Below the pieces are notes generated by a model. It was not told the DNA's origin, did not search any database, and saw only the letters and a program-made list of their open reading frames with translations. DNA of 64,000 bases, taken from Hyphomicrobiales bacterium. GTDB taxonomy: Bacteria > Pseudomonadota > Alphaproteobacteria > Rhizobiales > Rhizobiaceae. Position numbers and translations under genes: made by a program. Below are positions 27,782 through 36,386 of the stretch, piece by piece (position 1 is the stretch's first letter; every line of letters begins with the position of its first letter). The DNA lies in NCBI GenBank assembly GCA_900473795.1, contig UCMT01000025.1, forward strand, positions 41,500-105,499, written 5' to 3'.

Positions 27782-28954
27782 ATGGAAGCCACATCCGTTC
27801 AATCAAAGACGCCAACCGCTGTCCGCACTGATCTTGGCGCAATTTTTGTGTCGTTGGAACTTAGCCAATCGACCTGGTTGATCACTTCGTTGTCGCCGGG
27901 CAACGGCGAAAAGATGTCGAAACACGTGGTGGACGGCGGCAATATAGCCGAGTTGCTCGCTCGGTTTGAGCAGCTCCAACTGAAGGCGCGGCTACGAACA
28001 GGGAAGTCGTTTCCCATCGTGACGATCCAAGAGGCTGGATTGGATGGCTTTTGGATCCATCGGGTTCTGGAAGCGAACGGGATTGAGAGTTACGTAGTTG
28101 ATGCAGCTTCTATCGCGACCTCTCGTCGACGTCGGCGCGTTAAGACCGACAAGATTGATGGAGAGGCACTGACGCGGACATTGCTGGCATTCAAGCGTGG
28201 CGAGCCACGTGTGTGCGCAATGGTCAGAGCGCCAGATCCAGAGGACGAAGACCGGCGTCGAATCTGCCGGGAACGCAAAGTGTTGATTGCGGAGCGAGTA
28301 AGGCATGTTAATCGCGTCAAGGGTCTACTTTTCGCCCAGGGCGTCAGCGGCTATCAACCGCTTCGCAAAGATCGCCGCATACGGCTTGAGGAGCTTTGCA
28401 CCGGAGACGGCCGTCGCTTGCCGAAGCATCTCAAGGCTCAAATAAATCGAGAACTCGATCGTCTTGAGTTGCTGCTTGAGCAAATCGCCGCGGTGGAGAG
28501 CGAGCGTAATTCCCTGCTTTCCGTACATGAGCCGCTAGCCTCTGAGGCACCGGCGCCGGCAATGTTGCTTACCTTAAAAGGTGTCGGCGCTGAGTTTGCC
28601 GCCGTTCTTTGGACCGAAGCGCTGTGCCGACATTTTGATAATCGGCGCCAGATTGCCGCCTATGCAGGTTTGACACCGACCCCATGGATGAGCGGGACGA
28701 TTGACCACGAACAAGGTGTCTCAAAAGCAGGGAATCCCCGGTTGCGCACCACGATGATTCAATTGTCCTGGCTATGGCTACGCAATCAGCCAGCGTCAGC
28801 GCTCAGTCGTTGGTTTGTGGATCGGGTCCAGTCGAATGGTGGACGTTTAAAGAAAGCCGCGATAGTTGCCCTGGCGCGCAAGCTCCTTATCGCGCTGTGG
28901 AAGTTTGTCACTGCGGGTGTTGTCATCGAAGGGGCTGTTATGAAGACCGCCTGA
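27782..28954 (+). CDS. IS110 family transposase
   Basis: A 390-residue recombinase. The N-terminal RuvC-like DEDD domain includes KTDKIDGEALTRTLLAF; the C-terminal Tnp20-like domain includes LLTLKGVGAEFAAVL, IAAYAGLTPTPWMSG and the serine-containing GVSKAGNPRLRTTM. The first acidic residue of DEDD appears as Glu in FVSLELSQSTW, a slight departure from the usual Asp. The length is normal and the frame is intact, so it may be active. The GAAGGAACAGGTT leader just before the ATG gives a fair ribosome site. Confidence 0.92.
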   Translation: MEATSVQSKTPTAVRTDLGAIFVSLELSQSTWLITSLSPGNGEKMSKHVVDGGNIAELLARFEQLQLKARLRTGKSFPIVTIQEAGLDGFWIHRVLEANGIESYVVDAASIATSRRRRRVKTDKIDGEALTRTLLAFKRGEPRVCAMVRAPDPEDEDRRRICRERKVLIAERVRHVNRVKGLLFAQGVSGYQPLRKDRRIRLEELCTGDGRRLPKHLKAQINRELDRLELLLEQIAAVESERNSLLSVHEPLASEAPAPAMLLTLKGVGAEFAAVLWTEALCRHFDNRRQIAAYAGLTPTPWMSGTIDHEQGVSKAGNPRLRTTMIQLSWLWLRNQPASALSRWFVDRVQSNGGRLKKAAIVALARKLLIALWKFVTAGVVIEGAVMKTA

Positions 28955-29484
28955 CGACCATAAAATGGCCGAACACACAAATCTTCCAGGACTGATCAAT
29001 CCTGGCGGATCCAGGTGAACGAACCGCCTCTAAGTTGGGCTTCAAATGCCGCGCTTTAGATTGGTCCCGTTCTCCTGAGCCTTGCCGCTACGCAAGCGGG
29101 ATAGTGGTGCTGCCGGACAAAACGGCGACCGTATGTGAGTTTGAACCGGCGACGGAAACGTGCCGCGTCATGAAAGCTGGCTCAGCCATGGATTCGATAC
29201 AAATCGAAAGGAGCACGCTATGAAAAAGTGATTGATCTTGACGGCGAAATCCTCATGTGAGCTTTGAGAGACGCTTTTCGCACTGGACGAGGCAGGCAAG
29301 TGGAAAGGTCGATGAACGGTCGGAAACTGACATTTGTGCCAGTTCCGCAGTCGGAATCCCGTCGACGGGAGTCGTCTTGTATCTCATGAGCAAATGGAAT
29401 CCCTCAGGCGCATGATCCCCTGCAACCAAACTGTCAGGTTTTCCTTGAAGTCGGCAAGTGCGAGAATTCCTTGCGCTGATTTAA

Positions 29485-29552
29485 GAACTCCTTCACTTCG
29501 CAATAATTATCCAAGTGAAAGGAGTTCTCTGTCTCAATAGAGAATTCCTTTT
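29485..29552 (+). promoter_or_regulatory. Attenuator-like alternative hairpins upstream of gmtY
   Basis: Two mutually exclusive RNA structures share GGAGTTC (29521-29527). Structure A pairs GAACTCCTTCACTT (29485-29498) with AAGTGAAAGGAGTTC (29513-29527), one bulge. Structure B pairs GGAGTTCTCT (29521-29530) with AGAGAATTCC (29539-29548) and is followed by TTTT, a terminator. The element GAGAATTCCTT also occurs upstream at 29462-29472. This could control readthrough into gmtY, 420 bp downstream, or be recombinase arm sites. Confidence 0.5.
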
Positions 29553-29670
29553 AATCACGATTTTTGCTCCGACGTGTCAACATTATACTTATGTCGCTTC
29601 GTTCTATATTGTTAGGTGCAGTTGTATCGGGAAGCGATATTGGCTAACGTCCAACAGTGCCGATTCGGCA

Positions 29671-29715
29671 AGTCGAAAAACAAAAAGCGGCTCACGTTGC
29701 AACCGTGAACCGCTT
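29671..29715 (-). terminator. Leftward intrinsic terminator before gmtY
   Basis: On the leftward strand a 12-bp stem AAGCGGTTCACG/CGTGAGCCGCTT (one G-U) with loop GTTGCAA is followed by TTTTTGTTTTT. The stem lies at 29685-29715 and its U tract runs to about 29675. No leftward protein gene ends here, so a small RNA starting between 29720 and 29970 is one explanation. The other contents of 28955-29974 are non-coding to the eye. Confidence 0.65.
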
Positions 29716-29974
29716 GATACCCAGCCCCTGCTTCAGGAAGGAGCGGAATATGAAGCCCATCTAAACGATTCTCACCTTCAGAACAATGTTGTCGTCGGAA
29801 CCGTGCAGGTTGCGGATCGGACTCATGTGTCCGCATCCCTGACTCGGATTTATAACGACCTTCCGTCGCAGACGACGCTCAGATCAAGCTTAGGAGATTG
29901 ATCTCGACTATCCACACCATGGAGCGGTCGACGGTCTGTGCTTTACGGTTTCTCCTCGCGTAAAGGTAAGGACA

Positions 29975-31531
29975 ATGGCTTTTCAATCCACAGCTATAGT
30001 CACCGGCTCTAGGTTTGAAAGAGGGCTCCATCATTTCAAAGTGTGGCAAACTGTCTACAAAGGTAAGCAGAGCGAGCGCCTACCGGTGCTCTATATCATA
30101 GATTCGGGCGGCGCTCGGCTGCGCATTTTGCGGCTCGATGCACTTGTGGATTATCTTTTCGACAATAGCGCTCGATCTGGGTCTTGGATGCTCGACATAG
30201 CAAGGACTGTGGGGTTTCTCATAGATTTTGTGCAAGCGTGGCTGCCTTTTTTACGGGCAGCGCGAAACAGATCGCACCCCGAAGCATCTCACGATGCAAT
30301 ACTGAAGCGTTTCGTTCGATCCTATTTAAATGGAACAAGGTCAGCGACGGATGGAGTTTCTGTTGATGGAATGGGTCTCTACTGGCTTCCGAAGCCGCAA
30401 CGGGCCGCCAAAAAAAGCCTGTTAAGGCTGACGGAATTTCTTCGTTCTCCGGCCGTTGGGGATATCGCCTGGAGAACCGCCGTCGACCAGGACCCTGGAG
30501 GCCCTATGGTTGCCATACGTATCGCACATCAGCGTGTAATTCAGAAGAACAAGAGCCTGTTAGCACATCTTGCTGACGATGAGGTGACGCTACCTTCAGG
30601 CCGCCACTTGGGCGGACTCACCACCGCTTTATCCGGCGAAACCCCGACTTACCGTTTCCCGATCAAATACATCTGGCAGTTTCTTTTCCAGGGCTTTCAG
30701 TCGAAGCGAACTAAGCAAGCCGATGAGACGGCTCAGCTTGTCGCATTCCTACTCTTTGCCGGTGGTGGAAGATGCAGCGAGTATTTCCATGCCTGGGTTC
30801 AGGACGTTCAGTTCGTCGGAAATGAACCCATCTTCGTATTTCATCATCCCAGAGACGGGATGGTCGTTGATGAATTTGGCAGGCGCATGTCCCGGGCCGA
30901 ACATTTGCTCAACCAGCCGCGCGCACGCCGCCCACGCAATACCTTGAGAAAACGGGGTCATGCTGGATTCAAGGGACTGGCTGAAGAAGCGTACGGCGCT
31001 CAGTTGATCTGGCTCCCTGTCAAGGAACTTGTCGAAGAGATTTCGACACGCCTTCGGCATTATATTTTCGTAACACGACCACGCATTATGGCGCTCCGCA
31101 AAGGGCAAGGCCTGCCAGATCATAATTATCTCTTCGTTGGCACCGGTCAAACCTTTGCCAGCAACACCAATGAAATAGGTGCGCCTTATACCCTTGAAGC
31201 ATTTAGAAGTGCATGGAACCGGGCCATTGCGCGAACAAGCGTGATCTGTAACGAGCCGGAGTTAACGGTGGCTAAGCATAAAGGTACAACGCCTCACGCG
31301 GCGCGTCACTTTTATGGCAGTTTCCTAAAGTCATTGGGATGCAGCTCAGAAGACATCACTGGGTGCATGCATCACAAAAGCCCGTTCAGTGCTCTGAAAT
31401 ACACGGCACTCACTCCAGCTGAAATGAACGAGATTATTCATCGAAGAAGTGAGGGCAACACCGACCTTGCCTCGATGGCAACTTCGGTCGCAGCCGCGCT
31501 GAAAAGGCGGGCTGCAAATCATAGGCCTTGA
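29975..31531 (+). CDS. gmtY: Gamma-mobile-trio tyrosine recombinase GmtY
   Basis: A 518-residue tyrosine recombinase matching GmtY, the first gene of the Gamma-Mobile-Trio module of defence-carrying islands. Seen: a catalytic Arg block FAGGGRCSEYFHAW at about residue 265, the HxxR block TPHAARHFYGSFLKSLG, and H..KY in MHHKSPFSALKYTAL, where Tyr is the likely nucleophile. The ATG at 29975 follows AAAGG/AAGGA; an inverted repeat CTTTACG (29941-29947) and CGTAAAG (29959-29965) overlaps this ribosome site, hinting at translational or autoregulatory control. gmtZ follows after 56 bp. Trio naming rests on gene order, size and motifs. Confidence 0.85.
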   Translation: MAFQSTAIVTGSRFERGLHHFKVWQTVYKGKQSERLPVLYIIDSGGARLRILRLDALVDYLFDNSARSGSWMLDIARTVGFLIDFVQAWLPFLRAARNRSHPEASHDAILKRFVRSYLNGTRSATDGVSVDGMGLYWLPKPQRAAKKSLLRLTEFLRSPAVGDIAWRTAVDQDPGGPMVAIRIAHQRVIQKNKSLLAHLADDEVTLPSGRHLGGLTTALSGETPTYRFPIKYIWQFLFQGFQSKRTKQADETAQLVAFLLFAGGGRCSEYFHAWVQDVQFVGNEPIFVFHHPRDGMVVDEFGRRMSRAEHLLNQPRARRPRNTLRKRGHAGFKGLAEEAYGAQLIWLPVKELVEEISTRLRHYIFVTRPRIMALRKGQGLPDHNYLFVGTGQTFASNTNEIGAPYTLEAFRSAWNRAIARTSVICNEPELTVAKHKGTTPHAARHFYGSFLKSLGCSSEDITGCMHHKSPFSALKYTALTPAEMNEIIHRRSEGNTDLASMATSVAAALKRRAANHRP

Positions 31532-31587
31532 CGATTCCATCGCCTCGATATGCAGTATAAAATCCCTATCTTCTATGGAATAGACCT

Positions 31588-34566
31588 ATGATTTATGCAC
31601 ACAAAAACAAGGATATTATCGTTAATTTCGAAGACCAAGTATACTTTCAGTCTGATGACGAATTAGAAATATCAGAATGCAAAGCGAGCATCGAATTGTT
31701 GAAGTGTTACCCGAAAAGAGTAGCGCTGAACGAAGACGTCAGCAAAGCAATTGATAAGATCATTGATTGTGGCGTTATTCTAAATCCGGAGTTTTTCCTG
31801 GGCAAGCAGGGAGCTGGTATGAACCGACGGATTCCCTATGAGTTTATGACCAGGACGGCTTTTGGGGCTGACCTCTTTGAGGTTTTAGGGAATCACGGGG
31901 TCACGGCGGTCCTAGAAAAGAAGCACGGGTGGTTTCGCGGCGGCTACATGATGAGTCTTGCGCAGATCATAGCCTCAATAACCATGATGACGTGCGGCGC
32001 GGGCCAAGTTGATGACATACCAAAAGAGTTGCTTATCGATATAATTAATTTCTATCGAACCAGTGATGGTCTACGGTGGCGCGATAAACTACTTGGAAGC
32101 GAAGAACTTAACGTTTCATGCTTTCGAGAAATAACGCGCGCTTTTGGTTCGATTTACAAGGACAACGATATACTCGAAAAGTCGCGCCAGAACAGGGTAG
32201 GACACCGCAATACATCAACATGGAAATACATTCAGCAAAATCCGACTCCGCTGCAGAGGGAGTTGATGGAATACCACGAAAGGTATTCAAAGTTTTCCCG
32301 CTCGCGGCCGTCGCGTGACAGGCAGCTAACGATGGACCTTGACAGGTTCATATCTGAGAACGGGTTCGTCTCTGTGAGGGATGCACTTGCGCAGCCTCTG
32401 GAAAAAAACGCCTTCACACAGCATTACGAGCGTAGAAACGGTTCGCTCTCGGGCCACTTCGTTCACATGATCAGGTCGGCGAGGAGGTTTTCAGACTTTA
32501 TATTGTCTGAACTCGGTGAGCAGTTCCCGGATAAGACGCACTTTCCGCTGGTTACGGAGGCCGAGGTAGCGTTTGCGATCAATCGCGCTGGCAACCGAGC
32601 GCTCCGGCGGACACAAGCAGCGGCAAGAGCCCTTCCTGAGCGCTTTCACTTTCTTGCAAAACAGATATTGGACGAAGGAGCGGAAGGATGGCCGGGTCGA
32701 AATTTTACAGCCGATATTTTGCAAAACGGCGAGAGCAGATCAGTATATTGCCCGGTCCTTCCCGGGTTGCTTCGAGCTGCCATGGAAATACCGCTTCGTA
32801 TAGTGCAACTGAGACGTTTTGATTCCGGGGAAGGGGACGAAAGACGGTTCAACGGCACCGCGATGGAATGGGAAGAAAATCGCTCACCGCACGCGCGCTA
32901 TTGGTTGAAGAACAAATTAGCGAAGAAGGGCGATACCCGAGGATATGCCTTTGAATTCTCGGACTCCGATCCGAAGATAACTGGTTTTTTTGTCAATACG
33001 AACAAAACGGGGGCACCATACTGTATTCCGTGGATGTCCGTTGATCTTCATAAACTGCTTTGGGAACTGGCTGAGTGGCAGATCGCTAACAACCCTGTTG
33101 ATGGACCTATCGCGCCATCTGACTACTTAGAAGACGAAACGCCGGATGCTACGGAAAAGCGGCTTCCGAGCATTTTTGCGCTTTTCAGGCTTCTACCGTC
33201 GGCAAAAAACCCAAAATCTGGGGTGCCCCCATCGCATGGGATGGTGGTTAAGGCCTTTTTGTTGCTCATGGTTGAGGTCGAGCGACGTTGGAATGATCTG
33301 AACCCTGAGAATCAAGTTTCGATTGTTCATTCCTACAATAAAGTAACAGGACAGCCGCTCTCTTGTGCCTATACGTTACACGGCCTTCGCGTACGAGGGA
33401 TCACCGATCTTTTTCGCGCAGGCGTACCTATCGAAATACTGAGTAAGGTGGTCGCCGGTCATGCGACCATTATGATGACACTCTACTATCTTCTCTTCGA
33501 GCCCACCGAAGTTAACAATCGGCTTAACGCTGCCATGTTAGCCAACAATTCTGCTGAAGTGACATCGTTTGCCAACGACCTGCGCAAAATGCAGGTCGCT
33601 GACGCAAAAAGAAAAACAACATTCATCAATGAGGCCGCTGTGGAAGCTGCCCTGACGCTTGGTGACCATAATCAGTTTTGTAACGTAGATATTGGAATAT
33701 GTCCGTTTGACGGGACGCGATGCGGCGATGGAGGTGAATTGCTCCGTCGGGATAACGGAAGCGGCAAAAATGATAAGAGTGTGTACGGCCCAGTCCCAGG
33801 AGGTGCCAGAAACTGTATAATGTGCCGTCATTTTATCTCCGGTACCCCTTTCATTCTGCAACTTGAGCTATTCGGTTCGAAATTACTCTGGAAGCGCAAC
33901 GCTCTCGCCCAGGAGCAACAGGAGCATCGAGCACGGCTAAGTTCGCTTCATCAGAGGCGGAGAATCGGAGACATTACGCCAGAATATTTTCGAAACGCAT
34001 CCGATAGGCTGCGGGTCGAAAACAACGAGTTGAAAGATAAGATAGAAGGCATCGATAACGCGATCTTTAACGTCAAGCTGCATTTGGAGGCAGCAGCAAA
34101 ACTGGTCAAGCAAGAATTATCGGAAGGCCGTAGTCCGAGCGTTAGTCTGATTGCAAATGATTCCCGATCCTCGGTGGCGTATACTGAATGGTCACCGTTC
34201 GATGTCGCGGTCACACTTTCATCAGCAAGTCGGGTTTGGTCCATCCTACGGGATGACTCGTTGGAAAATGCAAAGCGCCAATTCATAGATCAGATACTAT
34301 TCAACGCTGCCGAAACACCGCTTTCGTTGCGCGCTGACCTCACAGCTGAGGAGAAGCAGGCAAGCGCCGACACAATCGCCCAGTTCCTGATCACTAACGT
34401 CTCCAGCGCCGAACGGCAGTCACTTGCCGACGGCAGGACGAGCCTTAAGGAACTCGCCATCGACAAGCAAGTCGCGAAACTGATTGAACAGGTAAGTTTC
34501 TTGCCGCTTGCGGAAGCCAATACTTCTCGTAACGCCCTCGTCGAGCAAGAGGAGGCCCAAAGATGA
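31588..34566 (+). CDS. gmtZ: Gamma-mobile-trio integrase GmtZ
   Basis: A 992-residue protein, the large middle member of the trio. An integrase-like core has YTLHGLRVRGITDLFRAGVP, then VVAGHATIMMTLYYL with the GH and Tyr positions of tyrosine recombinases (about residues 590-640). A cysteine cluster follows (GICPFDGTRC and ARNCIMCRHF, about residues 705-755), probably zinc-binding, then a long coiled-coil C-terminus. Base and codon use is strikingly A+T-rich beside the flanking chromosome. Its stop overlaps the gmtX start as ATGA. The start ATG at 31588 follows a weak ribosome site. Confidence 0.85.
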   Translation: MIYAHKNKDIIVNFEDQVYFQSDDELEISECKASIELLKCYPKRVALNEDVSKAIDKIIDCGVILNPEFFLGKQGAGMNRRIPYEFMTRTAFGADLFEVLGNHGVTAVLEKKHGWFRGGYMMSLAQIIASITMMTCGAGQVDDIPKELLIDIINFYRTSDGLRWRDKLLGSEELNVSCFREITRAFGSIYKDNDILEKSRQNRVGHRNTSTWKYIQQNPTPLQRELMEYHERYSKFSRSRPSRDRQLTMDLDRFISENGFVSVRDALAQPLEKNAFTQHYERRNGSLSGHFVHMIRSARRFSDFILSELGEQFPDKTHFPLVTEAEVAFAINRAGNRALRRTQAAARALPERFHFLAKQILDEGAEGWPGRNFTADILQNGESRSVYCPVLPGLLRAAMEIPLRIVQLRRFDSGEGDERRFNGTAMEWEENRSPHARYWLKNKLAKKGDTRGYAFEFSDSDPKITGFFVNTNKTGAPYCIPWMSVDLHKLLWELAEWQIANNPVDGPIAPSDYLEDETPDATEKRLPSIFALFRLLPSAKNPKSGVPPSHGMVVKAFLLLMVEVERRWNDLNPENQVSIVHSYNKVTGQPLSCAYTLHGLRVRGITDLFRAGVPIEILSKVVAGHATIMMTLYYLLFEPTEVNNRLNAAMLANNSAEVTSFANDLRKMQVADAKRKTTFINEAAVEAALTLGDHNQFCNVDIGICPFDGTRCGDGGELLRRDNGSGKNDKSVYGPVPGGARNCIMCRHFISGTPFILQLELFGSKLLWKRNALAQEQQEHRARLSSLHQRRRIGDITPEYFRNASDRLRVENNELKDKIEGIDNAIFNVKLHLEAAAKLVKQELSEGRSPSVSLIANDSRSSVAYTEWSPFDVAVTLSSASRVWSILRDDSLENAKRQFIDQILFNAAETPLSLRADLTAEEKQASADTIAQFLITNVSSAERQSLADGRTSLKELAIDKQVAKLIEQVSFLPLAEANTSRNALVEQEEAQR

Positions 34567-35270
34567 CAACCCGTCGAACCCTTATTCTAAAATGGGCCGA
34601 TCAACGCTCTGAGGGGCTCATCGAAGCTGTGAGGCCAATACAAGCAAAGAGGAAGCACAACCTCAAGAAGATTCACATCGTTTGTCGAGCTTTGGTTGAC
34701 AGGCGCAAAATGATTTTTCCCACGGCAGCCGAAGTTGCCGAAAGCGGGACCGCAGCAACGTTTGGCTTTGAGAGCTTTCCATCGCGGCAAACAATCTACA
34801 ACGACTATGGCGAGATACTTACGGTCTGGCGGAAGGCGTTTCGTGACATCGAGAACATTGAAGCGGCACCATCAACGTCGGACGACGAGCTTCTCAATTG
34901 GGATGCGAGCGATCTCGACGCGGGTTCCTTGGAAAACATCAAACACCTGAAGCGCTTAGTAAGAGAGTTGAGGCAGCAGAACTTCGGTCTGAAAGAACTG
35001 ATTACCGACCACGTTCCTGTGTACGGTGACCATCTCGGACCTAATCACGGTAGTTTCATTGAAGACCTTGCGCACTGGATTGAAACGGTGCACCTCGACG
35101 GGTTCGAGGTGCAAGAATTTGGCCTGACTGTCACGTCCAGGTCGCTTCCCGGTACAATCATAATGGACCACATGATCTGGGATGGACTCAAACAAATGGT
35201 CGACACTCATCATTTCGTCCAGAAGAGCAAGCAACTGCGCGGAGATGATGGTGATCCGGAGCTGGTTTGA
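34563..35270 (+). CDS. gmtX: Gamma-mobile-trio protein GmtX
   Basis: A 235-residue protein, third of the trio, of unknown biochemical role. Seen: a basic N-terminus (RRTLILKWADQRSEG), the segment FGFESFPSRQTIYNDYGEIL that looks like a DNA-binding helix-turn-helix, and a central coiled coil LKRLVRELRQQNFGLKELI. Similar trio proteins have this size and position. The ATGA overlap with gmtZ indicates translational coupling. The gene ends 13 bp from the CCA end of the island's intron-containing tRNA, which faces it on the other strand. Confidence 0.8.
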   Translation: MTTRRTLILKWADQRSEGLIEAVRPIQAKRKHNLKKIHIVCRALVDRRKMIFPTAAEVAESGTAATFGFESFPSRQTIYNDYGEILTVWRKAFRDIENIEAAPSTSDDELLNWDASDLDAGSLENIKHLKRLVRELRQQNFGLKELITDHVPVYGDHLGPNHGSFIEDLAHWIETVHLDGFEVQEFGLTVTSRSLPGTIIMDHMIWDGLKQMVDTHHFVQKSKQLRGDDGDPELV

Positions 35271-35283
35271 AAGCAGGAGAGAA

Positions 35284-35582
35284 TGGTGTCCACGAGAGGA
35301 TTCGAACCTCCGACCCCAGGATTCATACCACTTCGACTTTAGCCGCCGTCCGAAGACGTTTGTGGTCTGGACTGTCCCTTCACCATGGGCCGAAGCCGTT
35401 AGGTGCTGCCCATCCAGTCTCTACACCTTCACCGAATTTCTCCGGAGCTTGGCTCGGGATTGGCATGCTGAAGTTCAGCGAAGCGTTCCCCGACTTTGAG
35501 CAGATCGACCGCACTCTTTCGTTGTGCGGCCCCCAATTTACAACCAGGAATCCTGTGCTCTATCCTACTGAGCTACGTGGAC
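35284..35582 (-). tRNA. tRNA-Arg(CCU) interrupted by a group I intron
   Basis: The exons at 35546-35582 and 35284-35323 join to a 77-nt tRNA: acceptor GTCCACG/CGTGGAC, D arm GCTC-AGTAGGATA-GAGC, anticodon stem CAGGA/TCCTG, loop TTCCTAA (anticodon CCU), T arm GGAGG-TTCGAAT-CCTCT and CCA encoded. The 222-nt insert follows the third anticodon base. Agrobacterium tRNA-Arg(CCU) is a classic carrier of a self-splicing group I intron at this place, so this should be functional. The exon sequence differs clearly from the split tRNA-Arg(CCU) at the island ends. Confidence 0.93.
35324..35545 (-). ncRNA. Self-splicing group I intron in tRNA-Arg(CCU)
   Basis: The intron follows a U (5' exon ends TTCCT) and ends in G, as group I introns require. 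A G run (GGGGG) about 12 nt into the intron can pair with the exon's UUCCU using wobble pairs, a plausible internal guide. Core-like blocks are present in order: AGAGACTGGATGGGCAGC (R/P7 region) and GGGACAGTCCAGACC (S region), which pair through GACT/AGTC. At 222 nt with no ORF it resembles the small subgroup IC3 introns of bacterial tRNAs. Subgroup is judged by eye. Confidence 0.88.
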
Positions 35583-35759
35583 ACTTTCGCATCACTGCGA
35601 ACAACGTCTCCTAACTTATATATTCCAGGACATCAACCAGCTTTGGGGAAGTTCAGGGTCTCAGGTCATTATGACGAAGGCACTGTCCCCAAAATTGAGC
35701 GCCCCTCGATGTTTAGAGTTCCGTCGTCTCTCGTCGGAAATTTGCCGAAGGTCGACGTC

Positions 35760-36292
35760 TTCAATATCAGGCGATGGCATCGCGGTGAGCGTTGTAATCG
35801 CTGCGCCAGTTTGAAAGCGCTGATCCAGCTTGCGGCGATTAGGAGAAGAGTGACTCGTTCAATAGATCGTCGCGCAGCCGTCCAATGAAACCTTCGATGA
35901 AGGCGTTCTGGATCGGCTTGCCTGGGGCAACGTAATACCAAGCCACCTTGCTCTGATCCGTCCATTGCAGGACGGCGTTGCTGGTGAATTCGCTGCCGTT
36001 GTCGCTGACGATCATCTTGGGCTTGCCACGTTCCATGATGATCCGATCCAGCTCACCGGGCGACCCGCAGGCCGGAGAGCGAAGTATCGGCGACGAGAGC
36101 CAGGCATTCTCTGGTGCAATCGTCTACGACCGTTAGAGCCCGGAACTTGCGGCCATCGGTGAGTTGATCGGACACGAAGTAACTTGCAACTCTATGCGGA
36201 TCGTAAAGGCCCGGGCCAAATTTAAGTTTCTTGCGCATTTCCCGCAGTTTAACGAAATTACCGCTTTTGATTTTTGTCTCCGCAAAATACAT
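35760..36292 (-). pseudogene. IS3 family transposase remnant (OrfB, frameshifted)
   Basis: Fragments of an IS3-type DDE integrase domain are readable in two frames: [20 protein letters not shown] (36292-36053), then, after a frameshift near 36060, [17 protein letters not shown] and [20 protein letters not shown] (to 35839), then a stop after NESLFS and a shifted, decaying end. Catalytic acidic blocks VDD, SDNG and IEGF are recognisable, but the gene is broken at least twice and lacks both ends. It lies between the intron-containing tRNA and the defence operon, a likely scar of how the cargo arrived. Confidence 0.85.
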
Positions 36293-36386
36293 ACATAAGT
36301 TGAGAGACCAAACAGTCGGAGTGGAAGCTACTTCAAGGAAAGTTTTTGGATCATGCCATTTACCGGGGGTTCCTTATGCGTGCTGA

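Larger units (their letters stand above)
27538..29260 (+). mobile_element. IS110 family insertion sequence (ends approximate)
   Basis: A complete IS110-type transposase gene is flanked by a structured 244-bp leader on the left and a non-coding right part. IS110 elements usually have no clear terminal inverted repeats, and none are seen, so both limits are estimates: the left is set at the tRNA junction, the right just after the last stretch resembling the element's tail. It could sit inside the island or mark its left edge. Confidence 0.5.

Noticed and set aside
28955..29974. Short ORFs between the IS110 transposase and gmtY (for example 29035-29223 and 29334-29540)
   Set aside because: They lack ribosome sites and protein-like composition, and one spans the terminator stem. 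The stretch is better explained as IS tail plus regulatory DNA.
35284..35582. Reading the island tRNA as two unrelated tRNA fragments
   Set aside because: The two exons pair in acceptor and anticodon stems, give exactly 77 nt, and the 222-nt insert shows group I features at the classic site.
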